The notes below the pieces were generated by a model. The model searched no databases and was not told where the DNA came from. It worked only from the letters and a program-made list of their open reading frames with translations. DNA of 64,000 bases from Priapulus caudatus. Lineage: Eukaryota; Priapulida; Priapulimorpha; Priapulimorphida; Priapulidae. The stretch is taken from the NCBI RefSeq assembly GCF_000485595.1, contig NW_014577240.1, positions 33,343 through 97,342 of the forward strand, in the 5' to 3' direction. The stretch's first letter is position 1. Each line of letters opens with the position of its first letter. This document shows positions 11,300 through 23,499 of this stretch, one piece after another. Made by a program: the position numbers and the translations under genes.

Positions 11300-12800
11300 T
11301 ATAGCATATTATATAGACACGCAGATACAAACAGTCTGTGTGTCACACTCGTCTGGATCGTTTACAAGATTTTCAATTGACAATATCTTTAATGCAAAAT
11401 TCCTGCTATGAACATATTATGATTTATACTATTATTATTATATTATTATTATGATATAATGATCGTTTCTATAATGTACGTCGATGGTTGCTCAATTAAA
11501 ACTGATTTCTTCTCACTCACTCATTTGTGTCCTTTTTTGTGGTGAGCTACAGTGTCACTGACACTTTCATTTCTATTCCTTTCACTCTTTCACTTTCCAC
11601 GGCTCTTGCTCCGTGCCGCGCGCCATCTCTCTCTCTTGTATTTCTCCAGGACCTCTTCCTAAATCCCCATCCTCACCTTTGCCACTGATATACGGAAGCG
11701 AATTCCTCGGCCAAATAATTAGAGTGGTTGTAATTTATCACAGTTATGTGTTATTGTATATAACCACATTATGTAATTATGTAAATGCTGCTAATCACAG
11801 AAACGACTACAAGGATATGACAATATTCCAATGTCTACGGGTAGGTAATGTGGTATGGGATTCATGTCTACGGATAGGTAATGCGACGTGGTTAGAAATA
11901 TTTAGAATGTGTTACATTTATTTTATTTTATTACTATGCGTTACTTTATTCATGGTTTATTGTACTTGTAGCTCTACTTTATTTCTCACCAGCCTGCTTC
12001 AGCGAGAATGTAATGAAGAGGCCACGTTTTCATCGATTTGATCGATATATTTTATCAATCGATCGATTTTATTATGATAATTTTTCCCCCATTTTATTCG
12101 AAATTATGTAGATTTTGTTATTGATATTCGATCGATATTTCTAACGTGGCTGGCACACAAGCAGACATGATGTGCGCGCATATGGGGTCTACTACTCGCA
12201 TGCTGCTACAGCTACTTAATACATCAGTTCTGGTATAGGACGTGATGTAGAAAGCGTAAGGATAATGTTGCTGAGACACAAGCAGTATGATACCGCCATG
12301 CAAATAATGGACAAGTGCCGCAGTGCGACAGGGCTCATCTGGTGTCTGGTGTTCTGCTGATAAAATAATTTGTGCATAGCAAGGACGTCTTATACATAAA
12401 GTTTCTTTATATTGTTTGACTTTCTAGCCAATTGAACAAATATATCAGCTATCACTTTCGCACCCACCTAATCTCTATGCATTGTCAGACACATGTGCCA
12501 TTGCAGTTGGCAGGCAACAATTATGATTAAGAAGCGTGCGCAGCCATGAGCTGCCCCCGTGTGTTTTTCCTACTCACGCGAGCATTCACCGATTCAGCCT
12601 TCAGGGTGCTATAGACAGACTGCTTTAGAAATAATTATGATTTAAGGAGCGTAAACCTTGTTCAACACAACATTTGCCTTTGCAATTAACTGTGCAACTG
12701 TAGCCTCGCATTCACACAGGTATGGGTTTAGTCCTTTGTTAACAGTCAACAAATCAATGTTTAACCCTCCTCTTGAGGGTCAAAAGGTTATCCGACACTT
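11300..12800. other. AT-rich non-coding stretch
   Basis: It includes ATTATTATTAT runs near 11440 and an ATCGAT-rich part at 12035–12135. The open frame 11613–12041 has no recognisable similarity. Confidence 0.5.
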
Positions 12801-12809
12801 ACTCTTCGC

Positions 12810-14760
12810 ATGTCAGCAGAAAGTACATTTCATGGACCTTTCAATGAAGCCATAAAAATTGCCTAGGTCACCGCCTGAAACAAAAAGTTTTTCAATCGCT
12901 CCGTTCAGACCATGTCATCAGAAAATGTATAAAATCTGCCTGTGCCCATTGACCTTTGACCTCAATTTCGGCACAGTGATGGCTTTTCCTACCATGATGC
13001 TATACACCGACTATCATGAGGCCTATGTCGAGCTGAGTTTAGATTTGTGCCGCAATTTATGCATTTCCTCCCTATACCTTAAGTTAGGAGGGGAATGCTT
13101 CCTTCTTTACACCTTTTTGACCTTTGACCTTTGACCCCAGCCTTCGACATCCCAACTCGTTTTTACCCCTCCACGTCCCGAATATCGTGACCGTTACGTC
13201 GAGCGTTTTAGAATTTGTGACCCAACTGTGACGGAAGGGCGCACGGCGGCCGACGGACACATCGGACCGGCGCCGGTACGCCGCTCATGCGATTCTACAG
13301 CTGCCATCTGAATATGTCAGATGACCTAAAAACCATCAAACTGGTGGTACAGTTAGCAATCCAATTTCCATCTCTAGAGCATTCTAACATCGTATAGTGT
13401 TTTCTGTCGAAACTAAGCACAAACTGTTTTTACGCAATTGACAGAACGTAGTTGTATCGTGCTCACGTTATAAAACGGGTAGAAGATATTGTACAACAAC
13501 AATATTTATCGCATCATTATTATTTCAAAGTGAAAACCTAATAAAGTTTTAATAAGAAAATAGTCAGACACAGTGGAATGAAATCTATGATTTTTCGTAG
13601 ATTCCAATTATTGCTAAATAAAATCCGCTTACAAAACACATTCACATAATAGCTATAAAAACACACACGGCAGCTTAACTGATAATATGGATAGATTTAT
13701 TAATGTAATTCCTTCGTAGCCAAAACATTGACAAGTGTGCATCGCTGCCGTAAAGATTATATAAGTAGCAGCATCAAGCCATCAGCGTTATCTGCTGGCA
13801 CTCATGCGAAAAAAACTCTACTGCATTGCAAAATTAATAAGCACAGACAGGAATAAAATTGAGAGATGACAGATCACAAAAACATCGGCGCATTTAACAC
13901 ATTATTTCCTTGCACAACCCCGCCGTGATTTCGGATGCCCTTGACTCATGACCAATTTATCTAGCAATCAACACAAGCATTAAAAATACACGAGTAATCA
14001 GCATATCACGATGACCTGCAGCCGCAATAGTGCCATAGTATCAAAATTATATGCACTACTGGTGGATATATTTTGGTATGCACTGTATTACGTGTACCGT
14101 ATGAAAACTTGCCACTATACTACGCTTTCGATTTTTATAGAATTCAGTTTATCAAAATTTGGGGCTGGACTCGGCGATCGGATAAACAGTTCAGGCGTTT
14201 TCACGAAGTTCAAGTGAATCTTATCATGAGGTCTTAGACAGAACAGTTTTTACCACACACAGGCCCCCATGTGTTTATTAATATTTTAGCATCGACCATT
14301 ACTCATTCTAAATTGAAAATATCAAACAAACGATACATGCGTGTTAATCATATAAAGCACAAAACTACAGCTGACCAAAAACCATTATGTAATCAGTTAT
14401 CCACAGCAGTTCAGAACTACTTCGTTGGTAATCGCATTTACACGTAAGAATTGCTTCTGTGCACAGTCCGACTCTACCAAATACCGGATAGCGCTATATC
14501 AGACTACATCGGACATCAAGCTGTCAATGCTGTCTCTCTGAATCATTTTTATGTGCACAGCTGAGTACACCTGAAGTATAGCATGTGACGATCAATTCGC
14601 GTCAACTGTCAACCTTTGTGTTCCGACTTCGGGCTGTTTAGGTTGTGGACGAGCCGTGAACGACTGTGGCTCTCCGGTGCCTCAGTGAAGTATCTATAAT
14701 AAATTATCAATATATCCGTTGAATAGCATCTAGGCCATTATATTAATGTCACATATTAAG
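12810..14760. repeat. Dispersed repeat, long copy (CCTTTGACC head, GATGACCTAAAAA middle)
   Basis: The head has CCTTTCAAT, TTGACCTTTGACC, CTATACCTTAAGTTAGG and CATCCCAACTCG. Then comes GCGATTCTACAGCTGCATCTG-like sequence with the palindrome TCTGACATA/TATGTCAGA. A 1.4-kb non-coding body follows. The head recurs at 17317–17780, and head plus body recur at 20565–22135. No ORF is seen, so it is non-autonomous or a segmental duplicate. Confidence 0.8.
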
Positions 14761-14767
14761 GTCAATT

Positions 14768-15064
14768 AGGGTCTATGTCCCAGGGTACTGCCGGATACGT
14801 AATAGGTACGCGTCCGGTATACCCGAACGTACCCTGGTAACTATCTAGCTGATATGTTAGGTGGGTTGGGCCCGCTCCTGATGTGAGCAGTTAGAGTAGG
14901 TTAGGGTTAGGGTAGGGTTAGAGTTAGGGTTAGGGTTAGGGGTAGGCGTAGGCGCACTCCGCTAGACTCGTTAATGGAGTAGGCCGAGCGTACGGTCGGC
15001 ATATTAGATAGTAGTATTTAGTACCAGGGTACGTTCCGGCAGTACCCTGGGGGACATAGACCCT
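14768..15064. mobile_element. MITE-like element with AGGGTCTATGTCCC termini and TTAGGG core
   Basis: The ends AGGGTCTATGTCCCAGGGTA and, reversed, AGGGTCTATGTCCCCCAGGG form an imperfect inverted repeat (with CTGCCGG further in). The centre has a TTAGGG-like array with GTTAGGG and GGTAGGC variants. A close relative is at 39110–39405. The element is 297 bases long and non-coding. Confidence 0.85.
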
Positions 15065-15353
15065 ATCAGCCACATTAAGACCACCTGCGTACAGATTCAT
15101 AGAAATTCATAGCAAATGCAAATGTGTAAAACACACATTAATAACGTGCATGTACACTTACCTAATTCACCCACGCCAAAAACTTACTGTGTATAATATT
15201 GAACTTCCATAACCATGAAAGGCCTTGTGTTTACATACAAAATCACGCTAGTGCAGAAATCCAAGGGACACATCATTACGTTCCTACACTTATTTGAGGC
15301 CACGTGTCTACATTGACGAATGCATATGCACACAAAAAATCCCAGACCCATAC

Positions 15354-15532
15354 CTTTTCTTCTTGTGCTCTGGGAGTGACTCTTGGCCACTGTCGCCCTC
15401 ATCGGAACCAGAGCAACTGCCACATGACGACGAAGACGACGATGATGACCCGGACGAGCTGTCTGAGCCGAATCCAGTCTCTTGCTGGGGGTCAATAGAT
15501 GCCGCTACCTCTGCCAGGTCAGGTCTCTTTTC
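15354..15532 (-). CDS. JMJD6: JMJD6 C-terminal poly-Ser exon
   Basis: It encodes [20 protein letters not shown], then a run of about 14 Ser with Gly, Cys and Asp, then [14 protein letters not shown]. This equals the vertebrate poly-serine tail. A possible donor AAAAG|GTATGG ends the exon at 15354. If it is not used, reading continues for about 13 residues to a stop near 15300. Confidence 0.87.
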
Positions 15533-16679
15533 CTGTCATACATAAACACGGGTAGAACATAATAGGAGCCTTTCACCAATTGTTCACCATTGCACAATCT
15601 TGTCTGTGTAAAAAAGACATTTTCTACATGCAGTGTTCGAAATAAAGAAAACAATTTTGCTTGTCCGACGGACAAGCTACAAGATATTTTTGCTTGTCCT
15701 GCAAAATGTTTGCATGTCCTGATTAATAACATAGAAATATAGTAAATGTGTAATACGTTTAATCAAATTAAATTTTAGATCCAATATCTTACTTTGTAAT
15801 TTTAATACAGTTCACTAACAGTTCAAATTAGGCACCAAACTTGAAAGAACATAAAGAAGCACAATTATTTATTTTAAAAGTTATTACTTGTCTTAACAAA
15901 GTTGAAGCAATGGTAGAAAATGATGAAAAATTGCGCTAAAAAGTTGCTCTAAAAAGCTACTGGACAGGTCTACTTGTCCTCCGTGGAAATGGACAAGTGA
16001 GGACAAAAGGATAGCTCTTATTTCGAACACTGACATGCCTTGGTAATATTTGTCATTAGAGCATTCTAGTGTACACATGTGGCAGATGCCTTATAGACGT
16101 CTAGAAAACTGATTTTGTGGAAAAGTTTTTTTAATTAATTTTGAGCAATGCTTATTTGGGCCTACTGTCTACGCCATCTACTGGCAAATTCAGTTATTAC
16201 AAGAGTAAATAACAATTATTATACGATATACTACCATATCTTTGATTGATAACTCTACACTATTATTTACATTTACACCTCATAATAAGTTGATTTCGAA
16301 ATTTGATTGTCACTGTGCACGAATGAGTGATGAATCTATGCTGCATGATCAATGCACATCAACACTCTGGTATGTAGATATTTTTTTCTTCAGAATCTTT
16401 GCATGTTGGTTGACTGCTGTACACACCTGCAGTATTCGGTACCACTTTTTCGAGAGCTTGGGGCGACCGCGAACAGTCTTGTGCCAGACGATAGGGAAGT
16501 TTGCGGAGCTGGCGTAGTTCTGCGTGACGGCAATCGTGTTGTCCATGTTGACAACCACGTGCCACCATCCACCGGGAACAAACACCGTCTCGCCCGGACC
16601 TTGTAGAATCTCAAGCTACGGAGAAATAGAGCGAGAGAGAGAGATAAAGAGTGGGTTAGTGGGCGGATGAGTGAGTGCA

Positions 16680-16717
<38 letters not shown>

Positions 16718-19700
16718 NNNNNNNNNNNNNNNNNNNNNNNNNNNNNNNNNNNNNNNNNNNNNNNNNNNNNNNNNNNNNNNNNNNNNNNNNNNNNNNNNNN
16801 NNNNNNNNNNNNNNNNNNNNNNNNNNNNNNNNNNNNNNNNNNNNNNNNNNNNNNNNNNNNNNNNNNNNNNNNNNNNNNNNNNNNNNNNNNNNNNNNNNNN
16901 NNNNNNNNNNNNNNNNNNNNNNNNNNNNNNNNNNNNNNNNNNNNNNNNNNNNNNNNNNNNNNNNNNNNNNNNNNNNNNNNNNNNNNNNNNNNNNNNNNNN
17001 NNNNNNNNNNNNNNNNNNNNNNNNNNNNNNNNNNNNNNNNNNNNNNNNNNNNNNNNNNNNNNNNNNNNNNNNNNNNNNNNNNNNNNNNNNNNNNNNNNNN
17101 NNNNNNNNNNNNNNNNNNNNNNNNNNNNNNNNNNNNNNNNNNNNNNNNNNNNNNNNNNNNNNNNNNNNNNNNNNNNNNNNNNNNNNNNNNNNNNNNNNNN
17201 NNNNNNNNNNNNNNNNNNNNNNNNNNNNNNNNNNNNNNNNNNNNNNNNNNNNNNNNNNNNNNNNNNNNNNNNNNNNNNNNNNNNNNNNNNNNNNNNNNNN
17301 NNNNNNNNNNNNNNNNTAGATTTCATGGTCCTTTCAATAAAGTGATAAACATGGTAGGTCAGCGCTAAAAAAGTTTTGCACTCGGTCCGTTAGAACATGT
17401 CCTCAGAAAATGTCTGATATCTGACCTTTCCCCCACTGCCCTTTGACCTTGGTGATGGGTTTCCTCCCCATCACACTATACACCGAATATTAAGAGCGTA
17501 GGTCGAGCCATTGAGATTTGTGCTGCAATTCCGTATTTCCTCCTATACCTTAAGTTAAGGGGGAAATATTCCCCCTCCATTGACACATCTTGACCTTTGA
17601 CCCCCAATTTCGACATCCCGAGTCCTTTTAGCAATCCCCCCCGACGTCCCGAATATCAAGATCATACGTCGAGCGGTTAAGATTTGTGCCGTAACTGTTG
17701 ACACACGGACGGACAGATGGACATTCATGCGATTCTACAAGCTGCATCTGACTATGTCAGATGAGCTAAAAACCCTATGACATACACAATTTACAAAGAC
17801 ATCAATGAACCTCTAGAACACTTGTGCAAACTACTCCCTGTTTGTTCTCTATTGGCATACGACATCCAATTAACTTCTTGTTACTACATTTTTCATGCCG
17901 AAGCCTTTACAGGTTAGAATGTGAATAAGAAATTTTGAAGAACATTGTCTAGAACTTTTATGCACATCTAGACTTCTACAGTTATAAATGAAAATTTAGA
18001 TTTACAACAGTCTCCTCACTCCTCGCAAGCACACACCACAACTTTTCCGCACAACCGCCAATGACATCTCACATGGAATTCTGCTCAGCAGCAACTGAAC
18101 TTCACCTTTTTAAACGAGTTACTTTTCGTGTCGCAAGCCTACCTCTTGTGGCCGACAAGAAGGGAATTCCAGGCGCTGGTGCCGAGGGGGTCGATATGGA
18201 GGCCAGTGCCTGAGCGGCCAGGCCCCATCACAAACCAACGATACGGAGGCCTTCGCCGCTCACCACAGAACTGGAATAGGTCCTCACGGAAAAACTTTGG
18301 CACATCGTAGTCCTCCAGTAAGCGCTTCTTCTTTGGATGCTGAGCCAGAAACAATAGAAGCAGATGTTACAATCATTTACGGTCACCATCAACAGCAGGT
18401 TATAGTTTCTACAAGGATGGCCATGAGCATGAAAAGTTGCAGATGAATTTATTCGGATATCGCGCAGGTAAATAATTTTGTGTGAGTGGTAGGCGATCAA
18501 CCAGCCCTAGTGAATGTGGTAGGATACAATTAGCATATATAATGTACGGGGTTCTCCCCAGGAATTTTAGAAGGCATGTAGTTTATGGACAGATGGGTGA
18601 AGACTCTGGAGAGACTTAGCAGTTTTAACATGCTACAATTACACCCTCTCCACCCTGGTTTTCACCATGTCCGATAATCAAATTATTATACAAATTCCTG
18701 CAAATACACATTGTATCCAAAATTTTGAAAACAAACAGGTTCCTCACCTCACCAAAGCTGGAATCAAATATGTAAAGTGGGCTATCGTCTGTGGTCGTCA
18801 TCATATACTCAAGATAATACTTCATCTTCATTTTGACACTGTATCCTTCATTATCCTCTCCGCACTTGAAGCGCTGATTTCTATATTTCTTGGCCAACTT
18901 CTGTAGCACACAAAAAATCGGTCATCGACCTGTGAGCTTTCTCACAGTCTACTGCAATTCAAGTCAAGCATCACTGTGCTTAGGACAGAAGCTGCTTACG
19001 AAACCACGAATGCACATTTCATTTGTTCAGTGGCACTTTCAGTAAATGTTTAAGCAAATGGCCAGAATTCGGCTTCGACACACAAAGTCGGCATACCTAA
19101 TAGGTTCACGTTTCACGTCAACTTATCCCTATTCATTTGTAAACACTACTAAAAAAATCCAGCAGGAGAGTTTATAGCAATTTGTCAAGCATTCAATTTC
19201 TTCTGCTTTTAGAATAAAATTCACATCGTACTAGTAATGACATTTACACACTGACAAAGACAAAATTATAATCCAGACTTATGAGATTTTGATACTAACC
19301 TCTAGTGTCCATTTTCTGTTGGCTCTCCAGTCACTCGTAGCATTAGAAATGACAACAGGTTTGTAGGTCTTCTCATATTTGTCACGAAATTCCTCGATTG
19401 TCATCGAATTTGTATCGATTCGTTCAACAGTGTCATTAACACTGCTTAGACCAAGATCAAATGTCTTCGCATAATTCAAGTACGTCCATAGGCCACCTTC
19501 TAGCTCTGTAACATTACATTAGGTTTATATAAAATCCATTCACTTTCATATTATTATTACACATTTTTGTTTATACAGAAAAATGGAACGTGTTAACACC
19601 CAAACTCTAAAATTATAGGTCAGTCATCATAAGCAACAATCATGTAAGGGTGGTCTAATATATGACAATCACGTTAAACAACTAGTCTTTATTACCTGGT

Positions 19701-19765
19701 CTGGCCTTTTTCTTTGCTTCTCTAATACGCTTCCTTGCCTTGCTGTCTAGCAGTTGATTCTCCAT
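15354..19765 (-). CDS. JMJD6: JMJD6: JmjC-domain lysyl hydroxylase / arginine demethylase-like protein
   Basis: JMJD6 is a nuclear Fe(II)/2-oxoglutarate oxygenase that hydroxylates lysines in splicing factors such as U2AF65; arginine demethylation has also been reported. Exons on the minus strand are 19765–19696, 19505–19300, 18900–18748, 18339–18143, 16615–16437 and 15532–15354, plus one expected but unseen. The N-terminus has [15 protein letters not shown]. The JmjC core shows [18 protein letters not shown], then [20 protein letters not shown], where HxD supplies two iron ligands. It continues with [10 protein letters not shown] (the distal His) and [19 protein letters not shown]. The tail is poly-Ser, as in vertebrate JMJD6. 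The exon between 18143 and 16615 is expected to encode the stretch after GHKRW but is absent from visible sequence. The N gap at 16718–17316 lies in that interval. All visible junctions use GT–AG and keep phase. The start at 19765 is the only in-frame ATG before the basic N-terminus. Confidence 0.95.
16437..16615 (-). CDS. JMJD6: JMJD6 exon with the distal iron-binding His
   Basis: It encodes [20 protein letters not shown], then [11 protein letters not shown] in the alternative vertebrate spelling [20 protein letters not shown], and [11 protein letters not shown]. The His of GGWWH completes the Fe(II) triad. The acceptor is ctccgtag and the donor is CAG|GTGTGT. The CT/GA repeat bordering the gap starts about 60 bases upstream of the exon. 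Confidence 0.93.
16718..17316. other. Assembly gap (599 N)
   Basis: This is a run of N that begins directly after a (GA)n microsatellite. It lies in the JMJD6 interval where the exon after GHKRW should be. The sequence resumes inside a dispersed repeat. Confidence 0.99.
17317..17780. repeat. Dispersed repeat, head-only copy after the gap
   Basis: It matches 12825–13330: TTTCATGGTCCTTTCAATAA, CCTATACCTTAAGTTAAG, TTGACCTTTGACCCCCA, and ATGCGATTCTACAAGCTGCA followed by TGACTATGTCAGATGAGC. It ends at about 17780. It lies in a JMJD6 intron. Confidence 0.85.
18143..18339 (-). CDS. JMJD6: JMJD6 exon 4 with the HxD iron-binding motif
   Basis: It encodes [37 protein letters not shown] and [16 protein letters not shown]. 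The His-Ile-Asp triplet supplies two of the three Fe(II) ligands. The donor is AG|GTAGGC. The following exon is not visible and probably falls in the assembly gap. Confidence 0.93.
18748..18900 (-). CDS. JMJD6: JMJD6 exon 3
   Basis: It encodes [20 protein letters not shown], then the segment with [14 protein letters not shown]. This is nearly identical to the vertebrate sequence. The acceptor is gtgctacag and the donor is GAG|GTGAGG. Confidence 0.93.
19300..19505 (-). CDS. JMJD6: JMJD6 exon 2
   Basis: It encodes [20 protein letters not shown], then [20 protein letters not shown] and the end ANRKWTLE. This aligns with the vertebrate stretch containing YERPYKPVV and EKWTLE. The acceptor is atgttacag and the donor is GAG|GTTAGT. 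Confidence 0.92.
19696..19765 (-). CDS. JMJD6: JMJD6 first coding exon
   Basis: It encodes [20 protein letters not shown] and then ARP, the conserved basic N-terminus and probable nuclear localisation signal. The donor is CCAG|GTAATA. A tattctcag acceptor at about 19791 suggests that the exon begins with 5' UTR and that a non-coding exon lies further upstream. Confidence 0.88.
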
Positions 19766-20564
19766 GTCATCTGGCCTTTTAATTTCAATCTGAGAATGTA
19801 TATTGTTACACCAATAAATTTTTTTACAATTTATCATGTCAAGATATCACTCTTAAAGCTAACATTTGTAGAATGTTCAAACTAACAGATGTACATCTGT
19901 GTATATTTAAATTATGAAAACTGCCATGAGAAAATAGTAGAACATAATCACTGTGGCTGGTGTCAAGTTATATTATATAGCCTGTTCTTGGGTTTGCAAC
20001 ATATAACTAATATTGAAAGATTCATAATACCATATTAAGGACAAAACAAAATATAGGTGTGGTTACGGTTTCCCGACCGACCCTATTTATTCCCAGCGAC
20101 CCTAAACAACTTTAAACCAACCCCAGCGACTTTAAAGTCAAAAAAATAAAAATATAATAATAATAATATGAATTGGACAGTTCCTGCTTCAAAAGGCACA
20201 ACGCACATCCTTCGAACATGGTTCGTAAATAAAATATTTCAAGAAAATAAAATATTTTCCCTACCTACCTAGTACCTACCCTATTTTTTTTCAGCATGTA
20301 ACGGTAACCACACATATATTTTGTTTTGGCCTAATCCAAAACAATTTGATTTCTTAGATGGTACCCAATAGGGTTTCACTTTTGTATTTTTCGTACTTTG
20401 ATATTGGTATTAGGCCTATCTATTGTTGTTCACAAGTGACTCTCCCTCATAGATTGTTCCTAGAAGTGCCATAGAGACGAGTGGTTGGTCTTGTTATAGA
20501 GAAGAAAGAATGCTGTTTAATGCAACACTATGAACACATTCTAGTCTTGCATAGAATAAGTTAA

Positions 20565-22135
20565 GAAATATTCCCCCTCCGTTTACACATCTTGACCTTT
20601 GACCCCCAGCTTCGACATCCCAACTCGTTTTACCCCCCCGAATATCGTGACCGTATGTCGAGCGGTTTAGATTTGTGCCCAACTGTTGACGGACGGACGC
20701 ACGCACGGCCGGACGGACACACGACCGGACGCACGGATGCACGCTCATGCGATTCTACAAACTGCATCTGACTATGTCAGATGAGCTAAAAAACCATCAA
20801 CTGGTGGGTAGCAGTTGGCAATTTCCAATTTCCATCCTAGTGGCATCTACATGTATAGGCTTTTCTGTCAGAAATAACACAAATGTGTTTACGCATGACA
20901 GAACTAGTTGTATGTGTCACGTTATAAAACGGTAGAAGATTTGTACAACAACAATATTTATCCATATTATTATTTCAAAGTGACAAACCTAATAAAGTTT
21001 TAATAAGAAAATAGTCAGACACAGTGAGATAAAAACTATGATTTTCGTAGATTCCAATTTTTGCAAATAAAAATCCGTTACAAAACACATTCACATAATA
21101 GCTATAAAAACACACACGCAGCTTAACTGATATGGAAGATTTATTAATGTAATCCTTTGGTAGCAAAACATTGACAGAGTGTGCATCGCTGCATAAAGAT
21201 TATAAGTAGCAGCATAAGCACATCACTATCTGCTGCACTCAGTGGAAAAAACCTACTGATGCAAAATTAATAACACAGACAGGAATGAAATTGAGAGGAT
21301 GACAGATACAAAACATCGGGCATTTAAACATTATTTTCCTTGCACAACCCTGCCGTGATTTCGGATGCCCTTGACTCAGACAATTTGATCTAGCATATCA
21401 CACAAGGCATTAAATAATACACGAGTACATCAGATACACGATTACCTTGCACCGCAATAGTGCATAATATCAAAATTATATCACTACTGTAGTGATATAT
21501 GTTTGGTATGACTGTATTACGTATGAAACTTCCACTATACTACGCATTTCGATTTTATAGAATTCAGTTTATCAAAATTGTGGACTGGCGATGATAAACA
21601 GTTCAGCATTTTCAAGGAAGTTCAAGTGAATCTTATCATTAGGTTTAGACAAACAGTTTTTACCACACACAGGCCCACCATGTGTTATTAATTATTTAGC
21701 AATCACATTATCATTCTAAATTGAAAATATCAACAAACGATACATGCGTGTATATCATATAAAACAAAATAGCTACCAAAAGCATATGAATCAGTTATCC
21801 AGCAGTTCAGAACTACTTCTGGTAATCGCAATTCACTAAGAATTGCTTCTGGCAGCAGTCACTCCTACCAATACCGGATAGCTGTATATCAGACTACATC
21901 GTAAGCTGTCAATCTGTCTCTCTGAATCATTTTATGTGGCACAGTGAGTCACCTGAAGTTAGATGTGACGATCAATCGCGTCAACTGTCAACCTTGTGTT
22001 CCGACTTCGGGCGTTTAGGTGTGTGAGAGCGTGAACGACTGTGGCTCCGGTGCTCAGTGAAGTATCTATAATAAATTATCAATATATCCGGTGAATAGCA
22101 TCTAGGTGCCATTATTTAATGTCACATATTAAGTG
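20565..22135. repeat. Dispersed repeat, second long copy
   Basis: It aligns over its length to 13090–14755 in the same orientation. The differences are mostly one- to four-base insertions and deletions rather than substitutions. It lies upstream of JMJD6. Confidence 0.88.
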
Positions 22136-22155
22136 TACCCTGGGGGACATAGACC
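22135..22155. repeat. Right-end remnant of the AGGGTCTATG family
   Basis: TACCCTGGGGGACATAGACCCT lies directly after the repeat body at 22135. In the other copy of that body the full 297-bp element sits at the same place (14768), so this looks like a deletion leaving one end. Confidence 0.65.
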
Positions 22156-22334
22156 CTCTCAGCGAAAGTTGCATGCCTATGCATTAGAGTTAGAATAAGT
22201 AAACTGCAGTAAAGGCTGTAATAAGCATAGGCCCTAATCGGGTTAGGTAGTACGCAAGTAGGGCAAAATTAATCCATACCACCAGGAGTCCACTCGCACT
22301 ATTACTATTTAGTATTACTATTAGGATTACTTGT

Positions 22335-22484
22335 AGGGTCTATGTCCCCCTGACCTCTGTTTGACCTGGCTCGTTTGGCTATTTCTGACTAACCCTAACC
22401 CTATATATCTCCTGATATTATATATATTAGTCAGAAATAGCTAAACGAGCCAGGTCAAACAGAGGTCAGGGGGACATAGACCTT
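22335..22484. mobile_element. 150-bp foldback element with AGGGTCTATGTCCCCC termini
   Basis: The left arm runs AGGGTCTATGTCCCCCTGAC, then the stretch with GGCTATTTCTGACTAA. The right arm is its reverse complement with two mismatches. A CCCTAACCCTA is between them. The termini are the same as those of the 297-bp family, so the two families share end recognition. Confidence 0.87.
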
Positions 22485-22509
22485 ATCTGCATTAGTATTA
22501 GTATTAGTT

Positions 22510-22600
22510 AGTGATGGGAATCGGCTGGAATTTCATAATCGATTATCGGTTTCCCTTAACCGATCGATAATCGATTATAATCGGATAATCGGATAATCGG
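22510..22600. repeat. ATCGATTA/GATAATCG short repeats
   Basis: Repeated AATCGATTATCGG and GGATAATCGG units with inverted relations. Confidence 0.6.
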
Positions 22601-23037
22601 TTAATAATAGCATAGATTTAATTTAATCTTACTTTGTATATACAATTATACATAGCATTCAATATTATCATGTTTTATGATCATTTAACTCTGTGAAGGT
22701 TGCTGTATGTATATCAATGTCTGTTCCTATACAGTATTTAATCAATTTAAAAAGAAATGGTTTAAATGCCTTTATTAAAACATTAACAGTTTTAAACAAA
22801 CATGATCAAGACTTGTTCTTTATTATAGTAAGTAAGTTGTTTGTGTTCTAATAGACCCCTTGCAGTCACATCCCGTTTTTACCAAGTGCTCGGATGCGCC
22901 GCCATGTTGGAAGCATAGTATGATAGTAAACAAGGGGAATGGAGGGATCACACGCACACACACACACACACACACACTCACACACACTCACACCACTGAC
23001 ATCACTGCCTTGTGATTCCTCCCGAGTTAACCGCCAA

Positions 23038-23248
23038 GCCAGTGATGATAACACCTGGTGTTACTGTGGGCAAGTGGAGTCCTCAGTCCGGAAGAATGAT
23101 TGGTTGTGACAATCAAAACTGTAAACTCAGCTGGTTTTACTACACGTGTTTACAGATTACTTCGGCACCAAAGGGCAAATGGTTTTGTCCAGATTGTAGA
23201 AAAACAATGGCTCTCATTAAACGCAAAGTTACCAAACCGTGCCCGTAA
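23038..23248 (+). pseudogene. ING-type PHD finger, frameshifted
   Basis: ING-type PHD fingers bind the H3 N-terminal tail. One frame from 23044 gives DDNTWCYCGQVES with the first CxC ligand pair. A second frame from 23081 gives GRMIGCDNQNCKLSWFYYTC, then KGKWFCPDCRK. Together these contain the Cys4-His-Cys3 order except that the expected His before YTC reads Tyr. The shift lies between 23081 and 23095. It sits inside the inverted-terminus element and has no recognisable ING N-terminal domain. Confidence 0.72.
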
Positions 23249-23499
23249 CTCGAAATATGTGATGTAAATAAAAATTGTGATATTGCTGTAGTTTACTGTT
23301 TAGATTAAAATGAATTGTATTGCATCGTAGTGTCATGTTTCACGAACTTGTTTCTAACAGTGTTGTTTCTAGCATCTATAAGAAAGTTTCTTGGAACTAG
23401 TTTTCATCGTGATTACTAATTAGTAGCATAGACATAGTGGTGTTTCAAGACTTGTTTATTTAGTACTTATCTGGTAGACCGTAATCAGGTTGCGTGGAG

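Noticed and set aside
11613-12041. 142-residue ORF with hydrophobic stretches
   Set aside because: No motif, AT-rich composition and no splice context.
16616-17345. ORFs running through the gap
   Set aside because: They consist of N codons.
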